NCBI GenBank assembly: GCA_938011325.1
Contig: CALLUD010000012.1
Coordinates: 124,001-188,000, forward strand
Reading direction: 5' to 3'
Length of the DNA stretch: 64,000 nt
Source: an uncultured Spartobacteria bacterium
Lineage (GTDB): Bacteria > Verrucomicrobiota > Verrucomicrobiia > Chthoniobacterales > JAATET01
The notes under the pieces were generated by a model. It searched no databases. It was not told the DNA's origin and worked only from the letters and a program-made list of their open reading frames with translations. The position numbers were made by a program, and so were the translations under genes. Shown here piece by piece: positions 10,543 through 18,920 of this stretch; the first letter of the stretch is position 1; the number at the start of each line of letters is the position of its first letter.

Positions 10543-12035
10543 GCGACGCATCGACCACGGAAGGGCCGAAGAAGGAGAGCGCGCTGGCGAAGCTTCGCCA
10601 CGACCTGCGCACTCCGATCAACCACATCCTCGGCTACAGCGAACTGGTGGCCGAGGAGCTGGAGGATGCCGGCGTGACCTCGGTGGCCGCGGATCTGCAG
10701 AAGATTCGCAACGCAGCCAGCCAGCTTCTCGCGATGGTGGGCGATCATTTGTCCGAGGAAGGCTTTGCGCGCCTCGCAGCGAACGATCCGAGCGATCCCG
10801 TTGATTCACCCACGGCGGTTCCGGAGCCCGCCACCCATGCGCCGCCACCGGTCGAGGCGACGACGGACGAACCGGCTTCGGTCACGGGCCGGATTCTCGT
10901 GGTTGACGACAATCTCGAAAACCGGGAAACGCTGGCGCGCCGCCTGCAGCGGCAGGGTCACACCACGACGATGGCCGCCGACGGTGAAGAGGCGCTGCGA
11001 CTTGCCCGCGAGGGATCCTACGATCTCGTGCTGCTGGACGTGATGATGCCGGTGCTCGACGGATACGGCACCCTCGAGGCGCTGAAGGCCGATGAAAATC
11101 TGCGCCACATTCCGGTGATTATGATCTCGGCGCTCGACGAACTGGAGAGTGTGGTGCGGTGCATCGAGCAGGGAGCGGAGGACTATCTGCCGAAGCCATT
11201 CAACGCGACCCTGCTGCGCGCGCGAATCGGCGCCAGCCTGGAAAAAAAGGCGCTTCGCGACCAGGAGCAACGCTACCTCCGCCAGATCGAGACGACGCAG
11301 GCGATGCTGAAGGCGGAGTTGAACGAAGCGGCGAAATATGTCCGGTCGATCTTTCCCGAGCCGGTCACCGAGCCATTCCGGATCGACTGGTCCTACGCGC
11401 CATCCATGGAGCTTGGCGGCGATGCCTTCGGCTACCACTGGATCGACGACGACCACCTTGCGATCTACCTGCTCGACGTGTGCGGCCACGGTGTCGGCGC
11501 CTCGTTGCTCTCCGTCACGGCGATCAACGTTCTTCGTTCCGCTTCGCTGCCTGAAACGGACTTTCGCGATCCCGCGCAGGTGCTCGAGGCGTTGAACAAC
11601 GCCTTCCCGATGGAGAAGCAGAACAACATGTATTTCACGATCTGGTATGGCGTGTATCACATGCCGACCCGCATGCTTCGCCATGCCAGCGGAGGGCATC
11701 CTCCCGCGTTGCTGCTTCGTCCGCAGGAGGGCGGTAAGGTCGAGGTGATCGAGCTTCGCGCACCGGGAATGCTCGTGGGCGCGATGCCGGACATGGTCTA
11801 TCGCTCGGAGACGTTCGAGGTGCGGCCCGGGGACCGCCTGTTTGTTCTTTGCGACGGCACTTACGAGATCAAGCGCGTTGACGGCACGATGATTGAATTT
11901 GCCGACTTCACGCGCTTCATGCGGGAGCATGGGTTGCAGCCCGACGGGCTCGGGCGGCTTCTGAACTGGGTGCGTGAACTGCGCGGCGGGCAGCCGCTGG
12001 AGGACGATTTCTCGATCGTTCGTGTGGAGTTTTAG
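10539..12035 (+). CDS. DHp-receiver-PP2C (SpoIIE/RsbU-type) phosphatase
   Basis: A 498-residue protein starting at GTG. Residues about 15-70 form a histidine-kinase dimerisation/phosphoacceptor segment with H21 in R-H-D-L-R-T-P, but no ATPase domain follows. A linker leads to a receiver (about 115-235) with D167, then a short coiled helix, then a SpoIIE/RsbU-type PP2C domain (about 260-498) with metal-binding D295 in G-G-D and D313 in L-L-D-V-C-G-H-G. Such phosphatases dephosphorylate STAS antagonists. The STAS partner and its kinase are the next two genes. The receiver and the orphan DHp segment give two possible entry points for phosphate from the upstream kinases. An ATPase-free DHp in front of a receiver-PP2C is unusual. 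Confidence 0.9.
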   Translation: MSDASTTEGPKKESALAKLRHDLRTPINHILGYSELVAEELEDAGVTSVAADLQKIRNAASQLLAMVGDHLSEEGFARLAANDPSDPVDSPTAVPEPATHAPPPVEATTDEPASVTGRILVVDDNLENRETLARRLQRQGHTTTMAADGEEALRLAREGSYDLVLLDVMMPVLDGYGTLEALKADENLRHIPVIMISALDELESVVRCIEQGAEDYLPKPFNATLLRARIGASLEKKALRDQEQRYLRQIETTQAMLKAELNEAAKYVRSIFPEPVTEPFRIDWSYAPSMELGGDAFGYHWIDDDHLAIYLLDVCGHGVGASLLSVTAINVLRSASLPETDFRDPAQVLEALNNAFPMEKQNNMYFTIWYGVYHMPTRMLRHASGGHPPALLLRPQEGGKVEVIELRAPGMLVGAMPDMVYRSETFEVRPGDRLFVLCDGTYEIKRVDGTMIEFADFTRFMREHGLQPDGLGRLLNWVRELRGGQPLEDDFSIVRVEF

Positions 12036-12036
12036 T

Positions 12037-12471
12037 ATGGAAAGCCGGCTCAGCCTCCAGATCGAAAACAACTTCGCGGCGATCAATCCCGCGAGCGAGA
12101 AAATGCGCGCCCACCTCGCAAGCTGTGGAGCGCCCGGCGAGGCCGCGTTCCTGGCCGACCTCATCGTCGAGGAACTCGTCACCAACACGATCAAATACGG
12201 TTACGACGACGATGCGCGGCATTTCATCGACGTGACGGTCGATTTTCAGGAGGGACGACTCAGCATCGAGATTCGCGACGACGGGCACGAGTTCAACCCG
12301 CTGCTTCAGGAATCGCCGGACACCACGCTCTCGGCGGAGGAGCGGCAGATCGGCGGGCTCGGGATTCATCTTGTTCGCGAAATGACCGACGACGTGCGTT
12401 ACGAACGCCGCGGACACGAGAATGTCGTGATCGCGACAAAGACCTTTCCGCCCAACCCGTCTGCGTGCTAA
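12037..12471 (+). CDS. RsbW-like serine kinase / anti-sigma factor
   Basis: A 144-residue GHKL ATPase of the RsbW/SpoIIAB type. The N box has N50 in E-E-L-V-T-N-T-I-K-Y-G-Y. The later boxes are I-R-D-D-G-H-E-F-N-P and G-G-L-G-I-H-L-V. Such proteins phosphorylate a STAS antagonist on Ser and, when free, bind a target such as a sigma factor. The ATG at 12037 comes one base after the phosphatase stop; a start at 11974 would lie inside that gene and is rejected. No sigma factor gene is present in the operon, so the final target lies elsewhere or is not a sigma factor. Confidence 0.92.
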   Translation: MESRLSLQIENNFAAINPASEKMRAHLASCGAPGEAAFLADLIVEELVTNTIKYGYDDDARHFIDVTVDFQEGRLSIEIRDDGHEFNPLLQESPDTTLSAEERQIGGLGIHLVREMTDDVRYERRGHENVVIATKTFPPNPSAC

Positions 12472-12480
12472 GCGCTTGAT

Positions 12481-12816
12481 ATGAAGATCGACGAATCACG
12501 GGAAGGCGGCGTGCTGGTTCTCAAGCTGGAGGGGCGGCTGGATCACGAAGGAGCCGCGATTTTCGAGGAGGTCACCAACCGCCACATCGCCGCAGGTGAA
12601 AAGGCAATGATCGTGGATTTCGGCGGCGTCGATTTTCTCGCCAGCATGGGGATTCGCGCCCTGATTCGTCCGTATCAGCAGCTCGCGCCGCAGGGCGGCA
12701 AACTCGTCGTCACCAATCTCGGCGAATCGGTGCGTGCCGTCTTCAAGGTGGCGGGAATTGACAAGGCCGTGCCGATTTACGACTCGGTGGACGAGGCGAT
12801 CAAAGCCGAGTTCTAA
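12481..12816 (+). CDS. STAS-domain anti-sigma factor antagonist
   Basis: A 111-residue STAS protein of the RsbV/SpoIIAA type. It has the opening strand G-G-V-L-V-L-K-L-E-G-R-L-D and the V-D-F-L-A-S-M-G-I-R loop, in which S55 takes the place of the phosphorylated Ser. It lies nine bases after the RsbW-like gene and is the last gene of the operon. In the expected cycle the RsbW-like kinase phosphorylates it and the PP2C protein at 10539-12035 removes the phosphate, freeing or sequestering the kinase. Confidence 0.93.
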   Translation: MKIDESREGGVLVLKLEGRLDHEGAAIFEEVTNRHIAAGEKAMIVDFGGVDFLASMGIRALIRPYQQLAPQGGKLVVTNLGESVRAVFKVAGIDKAVPIYDSVDEAIKAEF

Positions 12817-12825
12817 TCAGTTTCC

Positions 12826-12861
12826 TGCACCGGCTCCGCCCTGCGTTCCGGCGCCGGTGCA
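12826..12861. terminator. Hairpin between convergent operons
   Basis: TGCACCGGC (12826-12834) and GCCGGTGCA (12853-12861) form a perfect 9-base-pair stem ten bases after the STAS stop codon, between two convergent genes. The loop is 18 bases and neither side has a clear T run, so it may be a terminator for the plus-strand operon or only an RNA-stabilising hairpin. Confidence 0.4.
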
Positions 12862-12888
12862 AATCACGCACGCGGACGCCTTCGCGAA

Positions 12889-15800
12889 TCAGCCCGCGGA
12901 TCCCGGCGGTTTGATCCGGTAGGTCTTCGAGGACACCCCGCCGCGCATGTCGCGGCTCCGCACAAGGAGCTTCGACACCTCTCCTTTTGGCTGGAACTCG
13001 AGCGTCCAGAGTCCGACCCGCTTGCCGCGCCGCGACTGGGTGCTCAACTTCACGAGCTTGCCGTTCACGCGCACCCGCAGCTTCTTGATGCGGTCGTTGT
13101 CGCGAATCTTACCCTTCAGGCGGACGAGCTTGCCGACCTGCTGGATCTTCACGGCCTTCGAGAATTTCGCCGGCTCGTCGGGTTGCGGCGTGGGCTCGGG
13201 AGTCGGAGTCGACTCGGGTGTGGGTTCCGGCGTTGGTTCCGGTGTGGGGGTCGGTGTCGGCGGTGGGGTCGGCTCCGGAGTTGGCTCGGGTGTTGGCTCC
13301 GGCGTGGGAGTCGGAGTCGGCGGAGGGGGCGGTTCGGGAGTTGGAGTCGGCACGGGGGTGGGCTCCGGCGTCGGTTCCGGAGTGGGAGTCGGAGTGGGTG
13401 GAGGAGTTGGCTCTGGAGTGGGGGTTGGAGTGGGGGTTGGAGTGGGTGTCGGCGGTGGCGTCGTCGTGACGAACTTCACGGCATCCGCGATGACGCGGCC
13501 ATTCGTGCCGGCATTGCGGATCTTGAGGAAGCCCGCCGTGCCCTTGGTAAACGTGTAGCTGCCGAGGGAGATCCATTGGCTGCCCTGAACGCGCTGATCG
13601 ATCGTGAGTGCCTGAGTTCCGAGGGCGTGCTTGATTTCGACCGGCACGTTGCTGGCGCGGTCGGAGCCGCCCGTCCAGCGGAGGAAGACCTCGTAGGTGC
13701 CTGTCGTGAGAAGGGTCGGACGGAAGGTGATCTCCTTGGTTCCCTTCCCCGTGTTGTTGTCGGAGAGGTAATTCGTGCCGAAGTATCCACCGCCGGCGGT
13801 GCTTGTCGCCCACGTTCCGGTCATTTCGACTCCGGTCGCTGCCGAGTTATCGACGGTCGTCTCGTAGAACGTGCCGGGCTCGCCGTAAAACTCGGCTTCC
13901 GAGATGTTGCAGTGGCTGCCGTCCGGCCCGATGTAGCGCACGTAGCGGAATTTCGTGGGATTGTCGATTTTGACTGTTGACCACGCCCATTGTGCCGGCG
14001 CGGTTTCCACCGTGAAGAGCGTCGTGGCGTCGGAGAAGTCGGCCTTGTTTGCGCCCTGGAATCGCCCGCCAATCATGCGGCGCTGCCAGTCGCCATTGTT
14101 GCGGGGATTGTAGCGAATGGCGGTGATGCGCTTGGCGTTGTTGGGCCCGAAGTCCATGCCGGCCCAGTCGGTGCCGTTGCCGAGCTGTGCGTCGAAGAAC
14201 GTGGAGGTGTTTTCATCGAACACGCGGTCGCGCGTGTCGGGGCCATCGTTCGAGCCGCTGGAAGTCCAGGCGCCCTCGGTGCCAATCACGATGCCGCGCA
14301 ACTTGTTCCTGAGGTCGGGGAGCGCGTCGAAGGAAAACGACGGGCCGTTTGTGCTGATGGCCGGAGCGGCTTGATAGTCGGGGCTGACGGCCTCAATTTC
14401 GATATAGCCTTCGTTTTCGTTGCTGATGCGGCGAACTTCCGGCGCGAAGAAATAGTTGTTTGGCGTGGCGCCGAGCCAGACGCGCTGGCTCACGGTGCCG
14501 GCGGTGAGCGTCCGGCGATAGTAAACGTTGTAGTGGAGGACGGGGTCCGGCGACGGCGTCCAGTGCATCCGCAACTGGCTCGCGTAGGCGTCGTCCGGCT
14601 TTCCGGCGACGGCGTCGATGACAAGGTTGCTGGCGGGAGCGGGCGCGGTGCCACCGGCGTTGCTGATCTGGATGCGCCCGATGCGCGCGGAATAATTGGC
14701 GATCGTGGTGGGGCTCGAGAATTTCAGCGTGAGGACCGCGATCTTTTTCCCCGCGTGGGCGCCGAGCGGGAAATCGAGCGTCAACCAGCTGCTGGTCGAG
14801 GTGGCGGGAGCGGGATCCGAGTAAACGAAGGTGTTGGGAGCGTCCTCGAATGCGAGGCCAACCTGGATCGTCGAGGAGCCGGAAACACCGGGCTTGTAAA
14901 CCATGCGGAGCGTGGTCGACACCTCGACGGGCAGGCTCATCTGGTAGAGCTTGATTTCGTTCGGCTGGCCGCCCACCAGCGTGCCCGTGACGCGGAGACA
15001 CGTGCCACCGTAGTAGGCATCGCTGAAATCGAACGCCGGCGCGAGTTTGAGGGCCCCCGCGCTGTTGACGATCCATTTCCATGTGGGCAGGACGTCCTGC
15101 AGGCTCAGGTTCGTCCACTGGCCGGTCATCCGTGAGGAGCCGTTGATCCGGAACTGCTCGCCCTGGCCGATGTTGAAGTTCGTGACGAACGGGAGGGAAG
15201 TGATGGGCGAGTTGGCGGGAATGTAGTGGGCGATGCCGTGCCAGTTCGGGCGATCGGAGCCGGGGGGGATGCTCGTGTCGGCGGGGTTTTTGTTCTGCCC
15301 GCACCAATAGCGGATCTCCGTCTCGATCGCCGAGGCCGGAGAGTTCGACCCGTAAACGAATGTCCACTCGGGGCGGTAAATGCCGAGCGAGAGCCGGTGC
15401 GGCTGGCCCTCGGGAAACAGCGCCTCCCAGTCGATCGGCGTGTTGCCACCCCACGTGTTGCGGCCGCTGTCGCCGGCGCCCTCGGTGTCGATGCCGGCAT
15501 AGACGTCGTAGGGGTCGCGGCCGAGGGAGATCGCCTTGGTCCGCGAATTCGGAATGCGCGACGACCAGCCCCAGTAGAAATCGAGAAACATCATGTCGGA
15601 GACGACCGTGCTCCCGTCCTGGAAGAACATCTGGTTCGAGTTGTTCAGCTGCCGCTGCCAGGAAATCACGCCGCTGCTGACCATCGAGTCATACCACGTG
15701 AGCAGCAGCTCCGGCGCCTTTGCTTTGTAATACTTCATGAACTGCTGCATCAGCTGGGCCGTGGCGCTGTTCTGGCCCTCGGTCTCCATGTTGATGAACC

Positions 15801-16407
15801 AGCCGTCGAATTTGAAATAGCGCGCCGCCTCGATCATTTTGTCGGCGACCGGGAACGATCCGTCGGGATTCTTCTTCAGGAAATCCGCCACGCGCTGGTC
15901 GGTGCCGCCGTAGACCTTCGGCGCGAGAAAGACGAGGCCCATCACGGGCACGCCATTGCGATGCGCGGCGTCGGTGACCTGCGCGGTGGGAATGGAAATC
16001 GGCCCGCCCGTGCCGCCCCAGAATCCAAGGTTGTCGATATACTGCCAGGCCGTCGGAATGTAGGCGTGCGTCGAGCGCTGGCCCTGGGCATTGACCGCGG
16101 ACTCGCCGAAATTGATCAAGGCCTGCACCCGGGCTTCGCCGGGGCGCGCGTGGGGGTTGACGTTGAGTGCCGCATTGAGGGCGGCATTTTCAGCCGCCGT
16201 CGGAGGGCGAAAACGATCCGCCAGCGGCACGCGGCTGATGTTGAAGGGCGAGGCGGGATCGTTCTGCGGACTCCAGTTCACGATCGCCGCCGGCTCCCAG
16301 CTGGGTGGCACGGGGTTCAGCGAGGCGGCGGAGACGGACGATGCGCCGGCGGCCGCGCAAAACGCAAAGACGGAGAGGCACTTCAAACTACTGGGGGAAC
16401 GACACAT
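12889..16407 (-). CDS. Secreted GH85 endo-beta-N-acetylglucosaminidase, multidomain
   Basis: A 1172-residue exported protein. A signal peptide (ending near V-S-A-A) precedes the GH85 domain, recognised by [24 protein letters not shown] and [14 protein letters not shown]206 and E208 match the catalytic N-x-E pair of the family. GH85 enzymes cut the chitobiose core of N-glycans. Beyond the catalytic and Ig-like regions come a discoidin-like module (about 700-845), a golvesin/Xly-like carbohydrate-binding module (about 848-975), a Thr-Pro linker (about 980-1073) and a C-terminal beta domain. The ATG at 16407 places the signal peptide at the start; longer frames would be non-signal sequence. The gene stands alone between convergent and divergent neighbours. 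Confidence 0.88.
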   Translation of the reverse strand: MCRSPSSLKCLSVFAFCAAAGASSVSAASLNPVPPSWEPAAIVNWSPQNDPASPFNISRVPLADRFRPPTAAENAALNAALNVNPHARPGEARVQALINFGESAVNAQGQRSTHAYIPTAWQYIDNLGFWGGTGGPISIPTAQVTDAAHRNGVPVMGLVFLAPKVYGGTDQRVADFLKKNPDGSFPVADKMIEAARYFKFDGWFINMETEGQNSATAQLMQQFMKYYKAKAPELLLTWYDSMVSSGVISWQRQLNNSNQMFFQDGSTVVSDMMFLDFYWGWSSRIPNSRTKAISLGRDPYDVYAGIDTEGAGDSGRNTWGGNTPIDWEALFPEGQPHRLSLGIYRPEWTFVYGSNSPASAIETEIRYWCGQNKNPADTSIPPGSDRPNWHGIAHYIPANSPITSLPFVTNFNIGQGEQFRINGSSRMTGQWTNLSLQDVLPTWKWIVNSAGALKLAPAFDFSDAYYGGTCLRVTGTLVGGQPNEIKLYQMSLPVEVSTTLRMVYKPGVSGSSTIQVGLAFEDAPNTFVYSDPAPATSTSSWLTLDFPLGAHAGKKIAVLTLKFSSPTTIANYSARIGRIQISNAGGTAPAPASNLVIDAVAGKPDDAYASQLRMHWTPSPDPVLHYNVYYRRTLTAGTVSQRVWLGATPNNYFFAPEVRRISNENEGYIEIEAVSPDYQAAPAISTNGPSFSFDALPDLRNKLRGIVIGTEGAWTSSGSNDGPDTRDRVFDENTSTFFDAQLGNGTDWAGMDFGPNNAKRITAIRYNPRNNGDWQRRMIGGRFQGANKADFSDATTLFTVETAPAQWAWSTVKIDNPTKFRYVRYIGPDGSHCNISEAEFYGEPGTFYETTVDNSAATGVEMTGTWATSTAGGGYFGTNYLSDNNTGKGTKEITFRPTLLTTGTYEVFLRWTGGSDRASNVPVEIKHALGTQALTIDQRVQGSQWISLGSYTFTKGTAGFLKIRNAGTNGRVIADAVKFVTTTPPPTPTPTPTPTPTPEPTPPPTPTPTPEPTPEPTPVPTPTPEPPPPPTPTPTPEPTPEPTPEPTPPPTPTPTPEPTPEPTPESTPTPEPTPQPDEPAKFSKAVKIQQVGKLVRLKGKIRDNDRIKKLRVRVNGKLVKLSTQSRRGKRVGLWTLEFQPKGEVSKLLVRSRDMRGGVSSKTYRIKPPGSAG
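13190..13467 (-). repeat. Hexanucleotide-type low-complexity tract encoding the (T/E)P linker of the GH85 protein
   Basis: About 280 bases of degenerate repeats encode alternating Thr-Pro and Glu-Pro pairs. The same linker type recurs in the proteins at 31408-34899 and 60726-62468. It is a flexible, probably surface-exposed spacer between the binding modules and the terminal domain. The near-repeat DNA could change length by slippage. Confidence 0.85.
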
Positions 16408-16540
16408 GGGGATGGGGAACCGCAAAAATAGTTGGCATATGCACGGGTTGCAACCGCCACTTCCGCCGCTCCGCCGCAACGGGCGCGCGGAAGTTTCCGT
16501 TTGCCAATGGCGATCGATGCGGAGCAACCTTCCTTTCACG

Positions 16541-16930
16541 ATGATCTCGCCGAAATCCCTCCTGCTGGTTGCCGTCTGCCTGCTTTCCGCATGCACCTTG
16601 TTCCGTGAGGCAAATTCAGGCTCCACGGAGCAGACGCTCATCGCCGCCGGCTTCCAGGCACGACCGGCCGACACACCGTCCAAATTGGCGCGCCTCAAGA
16701 GCCTGCCTCCCTTCAAAGTGGTTCCGGTGCAGGCGGAGGGTCGCCTCGGTTACGTGTATGCCGATCCGAACCAGTCGATGCTCTATTTGGGCAGCCCGGC
16801 CGAGTATCAGAAGTTTCAGCAGCTGACCATTCAGCAGAACATCGCCGAGGAAAACGAAATGGCGGCGGCCGAGAACGAGATGGCGGCCGACGACTGGGCC
16901 TGGGACGGCTTCGGTCCCTATTGGTGGTAG
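16541..16930 (+). CDS. Small lipoprotein of unknown function
   Basis: A 129-residue protein with a signal peptide ending in L-L-S-A-C (C18), so an exported lipoprotein. The body has a central [10 protein letters not shown] segment, [10 protein letters not shown] that looks like a repeated beta-hairpin, an acidic Q/E/A/M-rich helix with a duplicated A-E-N-E-M-A-A unit, and an aromatic end F-G-P-Y-W-W. I do not recognise the family. A start at 16517 would add eight residues and sits nearer a possible ribosome site; 16541 gives the better signal peptide. It is divergent from the GH85 gene (gap 133 bases). Confidence 0.72.
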   Translation: MISPKSLLLVAVCLLSACTLFREANSGSTEQTLIAAGFQARPADTPSKLARLKSLPPFKVVPVQAEGRLGYVYADPNQSMLYLGSPAEYQKFQQLTIQQNIAEENEMAAAENEMAADDWAWDGFGPYWW

Positions 16931-16947
16931 GCCGGGTTCTTCCGGCC
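16930..16947. terminator. Short GC hairpin between convergent genes
   Basis: GGCCGG (16930-16935) pairs with CCGGCC (16942-16947) around a six-base loop, overlapping the last base of the lipoprotein stop codon and lying 20 bases before the end of the convergent gene. No T run follows on either strand, so this is a weak terminator candidate. Confidence 0.3.
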
Positions 16948-16967
16948 GCGACAAATTCGCGTCGGGC

Positions 16968-17516
16968 TCAAGGCCGCGCGATGGAGAGATATTGCTCCGA
17001 GAACAGGACCCACGTGTCGTTTTTGTCCTCGAGGCTGTTGCGGCGCGCGATGTTCAACGTCGTCTGCAATTCCTGCAGCGCGCGGTCGAAGCGGTTTTTC
17101 TCCGACCGGTGCGTCATCCCGAGTTCGCGCCGCAGCTCGCCGGTCGTCATGGGATCGAGCTTGATGACTTCCGCGATGCGGCGCGCGAGCGGGCTGCATT
17201 CCTTGAGCGGGCGATGCGTCTTAGCGTAGTGCGTGCGCAGCGTGTCCATGCTCATCAGCACGGCGAGACCGCCGGGAATCTTCCCGTAGAAAATCTCGTC
17301 GGGGAACAGGGCCGGAAGCTCGTTTTTCCATCGCCAGATGGCGATCACCTTTTGTCCCCAGCCTTTCTCGCCGGGCTTGCGATGCGGCAGGTCAACCACG
17401 TCCCAAAGGCAGGGCATCCTGCCACCGGCATCGGAGAAGATTCCGCACATGCCCACCTCGAGCACAAAGCGTCGCGCCTGCTCCAGCGTGCGCACTCCTT
17501 TCGATTTGCGGGGCAT
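16968..17516 (-). CDS. Conserved-looking protein of unknown function, possible winged-helix end
   Basis: A 182-residue soluble protein starting at ATG 17516 with M-P-R-K-S-K-G. A longer frame upstream runs antisense through the neighbouring cyclic-nucleotide-binding gene and is rejected. The N-terminal half is rich in W, P and G (M-P-C-L-W-D-V-V, I-A-I-W-R-W-K). The C-terminal half (about 110-165) looks like a winged helix, with M-T-T-G-E-L-R-R-E-L-G-M and R-F-D-R-A-L-Q-E-L-Q. A distant resemblance to AlkZ-related proteins is possible, but I cannot confirm it. It is convergent with the lipoprotein gene and divergent from the gene at 17625. Confidence 0.65.
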   Translation of the reverse strand: MPRKSKGVRTLEQARRFVLEVGMCGIFSDAGGRMPCLWDVVDLPHRKPGEKGWGQKVIAIWRWKNELPALFPDEIFYGKIPGGLAVLMSMDTLRTHYAKTHRPLKECSPLARRIAEVIKLDPMTTGELRRELGMTHRSEKNRFDRALQELQTTLNIARRNSLEDKNDTWVLFSEQYLSIARP

Positions 17517-17624
17517 GCTTCTGCCTCGCCGATTTTGCGAAGACGGGCAAGTCCCGACGCAGGGGCGGCCCGCGCGGGCTTTCTGCTCGCCAAGGGCGGC
17601 CCGCTCATTTGATTTTGAAACACG

Positions 17625-18098
17625 ATGGACGCCGAGATGCAGGAAGCACTGCGCGATCTGCCGACTCTCGACTTTGCCGCGGGTGACGTGATCATTGCGG
17701 AGTCGAAGCCGGCGCGGAGTCTGTTTTTTCTGAAGAGCGGCGTGGTCGACGTGTTCAAGGGCCCCACGCGGGTCGCGACCGAGTCCACGCCCGGTGCGGT
17801 TTTCGGGGAAATGTCCCTGCTGCTCGAGAGCAGCTCCACCGCGACCGTGTGTGCGCGGCAGGACAGTTCGTTTTATTTCGCCGAGGATGGGGCGGCATTT
17901 CTGCACGCGCATCCGCAGGTTGCGCTCAACATCGCGCGGCTGCTCGCGACGCGGCTGGAGTCGATCACCCGCTACGTGGCGAACGTGAAGGAGCAGTGCC
18001 GCCAGGGCTCGGCTCACCTCGACATGGTCGACGATGTCGTGGAAACGCTGATGGCGAAGCAGCCGCGCCGCATCGAGCGGAAAGGCCGCGGGCATTAG
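17625..18098 (+). CDS. Cyclic-nucleotide-binding domain protein without output domain
   Basis: A 157-residue protein consisting of one cNMP-binding fold of the Crp family. It shows L-D-F-A-A-G-D-V-I-I-A-E, then L-F-F-L-K-S-G-V-V-D-V-F-K, the phosphate-binding-type G-A-V-F-G-E-M-S-L-L segment, and a following helix A-R-L-L-A-T-R-L. The C-terminal 40 residues are too short for the Crp winged helix. The typical R-A-A motif after G-E-M-S is replaced by S-S-S-T-A-T, so cAMP or cGMP binding is doubtful. Its stop codon overlaps the convergent phosphoesterase stop by four bases. Confidence 0.85.
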   Translation: MDAEMQEALRDLPTLDFAAGDVIIAESKPARSLFFLKSGVVDVFKGPTRVATESTPGAVFGEMSLLLESSSTATVCARQDSSFYFAEDGAAFLHAHPQVALNIARLLATRLESITRYVANVKEQCRQGSAHLDMVDDVVETLMAKQPRRIERKGRGH

Positions 18099-18826
18099 GC
18101 GGGCGTGAGGAAGCGCGTGTCCGTTTCTTCGAGATTCCGGTATCGCGCCTCGAGGGTTTCGAGATCGAGTGTGATGAAGGATGGGATGCGGCCGATCTGG
18201 CAGCCGCCATTGAACACCCAGGTGCCGTCGAGATTTGCGACCCATGCGCCGTCGGCGTAGAAGGGTGCGTTGTGAATGTGCCCGGAAAAAACGATGTCCG
18301 GGTGCAGTTCGCGAATGAGGTTGTTCAGGAAAGGATCACCGGCGTAGGCCTTGCCATTCCAGCTCACCGGGCACTGGTCGGGCGGAGAATGGTGAACCCA
18401 GATCCAGCGGCGTCCGTGGGGCTCGAGAGCGGCGTCGGCGCGCAATTTCTCGACCATGCGGGCCCGGGAGACATCGGTCTCCCACCACGGGCAGATCGAA
18501 ACACGATCGGGACCGAGCAGAAACGTGTCGCCGTCGATGTAAAGATCGTTGGCGTGAATCTCGCGCAGCCACTCCGCCGCGAATTCCCCGGTGTCGACGC
18601 GCACGTCGCCATCGTGATTGCCCGAGCAGACGGCGAGCACCGTGCGCTGGCTGATCTCGCGCAGGTATTTCGTGATCACGAGAATCTGGACGTCGGGTTC
18701 GACGGTGGACGAGAGGTCGAGCAGATCTCCCGCCAGCACGACCATGTCGTAGTTGATCGCCCTGGCGACCAGCCAGTCGAACTGCGGCAGGGCGTAATGG
18801 AGATCGGATGCCGCGAGAACCCTCAC
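18095..18826 (-). CDS. Metallophosphoesterase (calcineurin-like)
   Basis: A 243-residue protein with all the metal-binding boxes of the calcineurin-like superfamily: S-D-L-H (D8, H10), A-G-D-L-L-D, S-G-N-H-D-G-D, V-H-H-S-P-P and S-G-H-I-H-N. It has no signal peptide, so it should be cytoplasmic. The substrate cannot be told from the sequence; relatives act on nucleotides, phosphodiesters or phosphoproteins. It ends in a four-base TTAG overlap with the convergent gene at 17625-18098. Upstream, the gap to the sugar transporter gene on the same strand is 94 bases. Confidence 0.9.
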   Translation of the reverse strand: MRVLAASDLHYALPQFDWLVARAINYDMVVLAGDLLDLSSTVEPDVQILVITKYLREISQRTVLAVCSGNHDGDVRVDTGEFAAEWLREIHANDLYIDGDTFLLGPDRVSICPWWETDVSRARMVEKLRADAALEPHGRRWIWVHHSPPDQCPVSWNGKAYAGDPFLNNLIRELHPDIVFSGHIHNAPFYADGAWVANLDGTWVFNGGCQIGRIPSFITLDLETLEARYRNLEETDTRFLTPA

Positions 18827-18920
18827 GCGGGAGTCTTTTAGTCCGGGCGTCCCGCGGCGGCAAACGAATCCGGCAATGCCGATTTGTGAGTCGAGTTCCG
18901 GCTTCTGCAGAAATGTCGAA

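Noticed and set aside
12826..12861. Hairpin after the STAS gene as a definite intrinsic terminator
   Set aside because: The stem is perfect but the loop is large and no T run follows, so it is listed only as a candidate.
13190..13467. CRISPR-like or satellite repeat
   Set aside because: The near-repeat is coding (Thr-Pro linker), has no spacers, and lies inside an open frame.
17517..18245. N-terminal extension of the unknown gene at 16968-17516
   Set aside because: The extension runs antisense through the cyclic-nucleotide-binding gene. The ATG at 17516 starts a more protein-like sequence.
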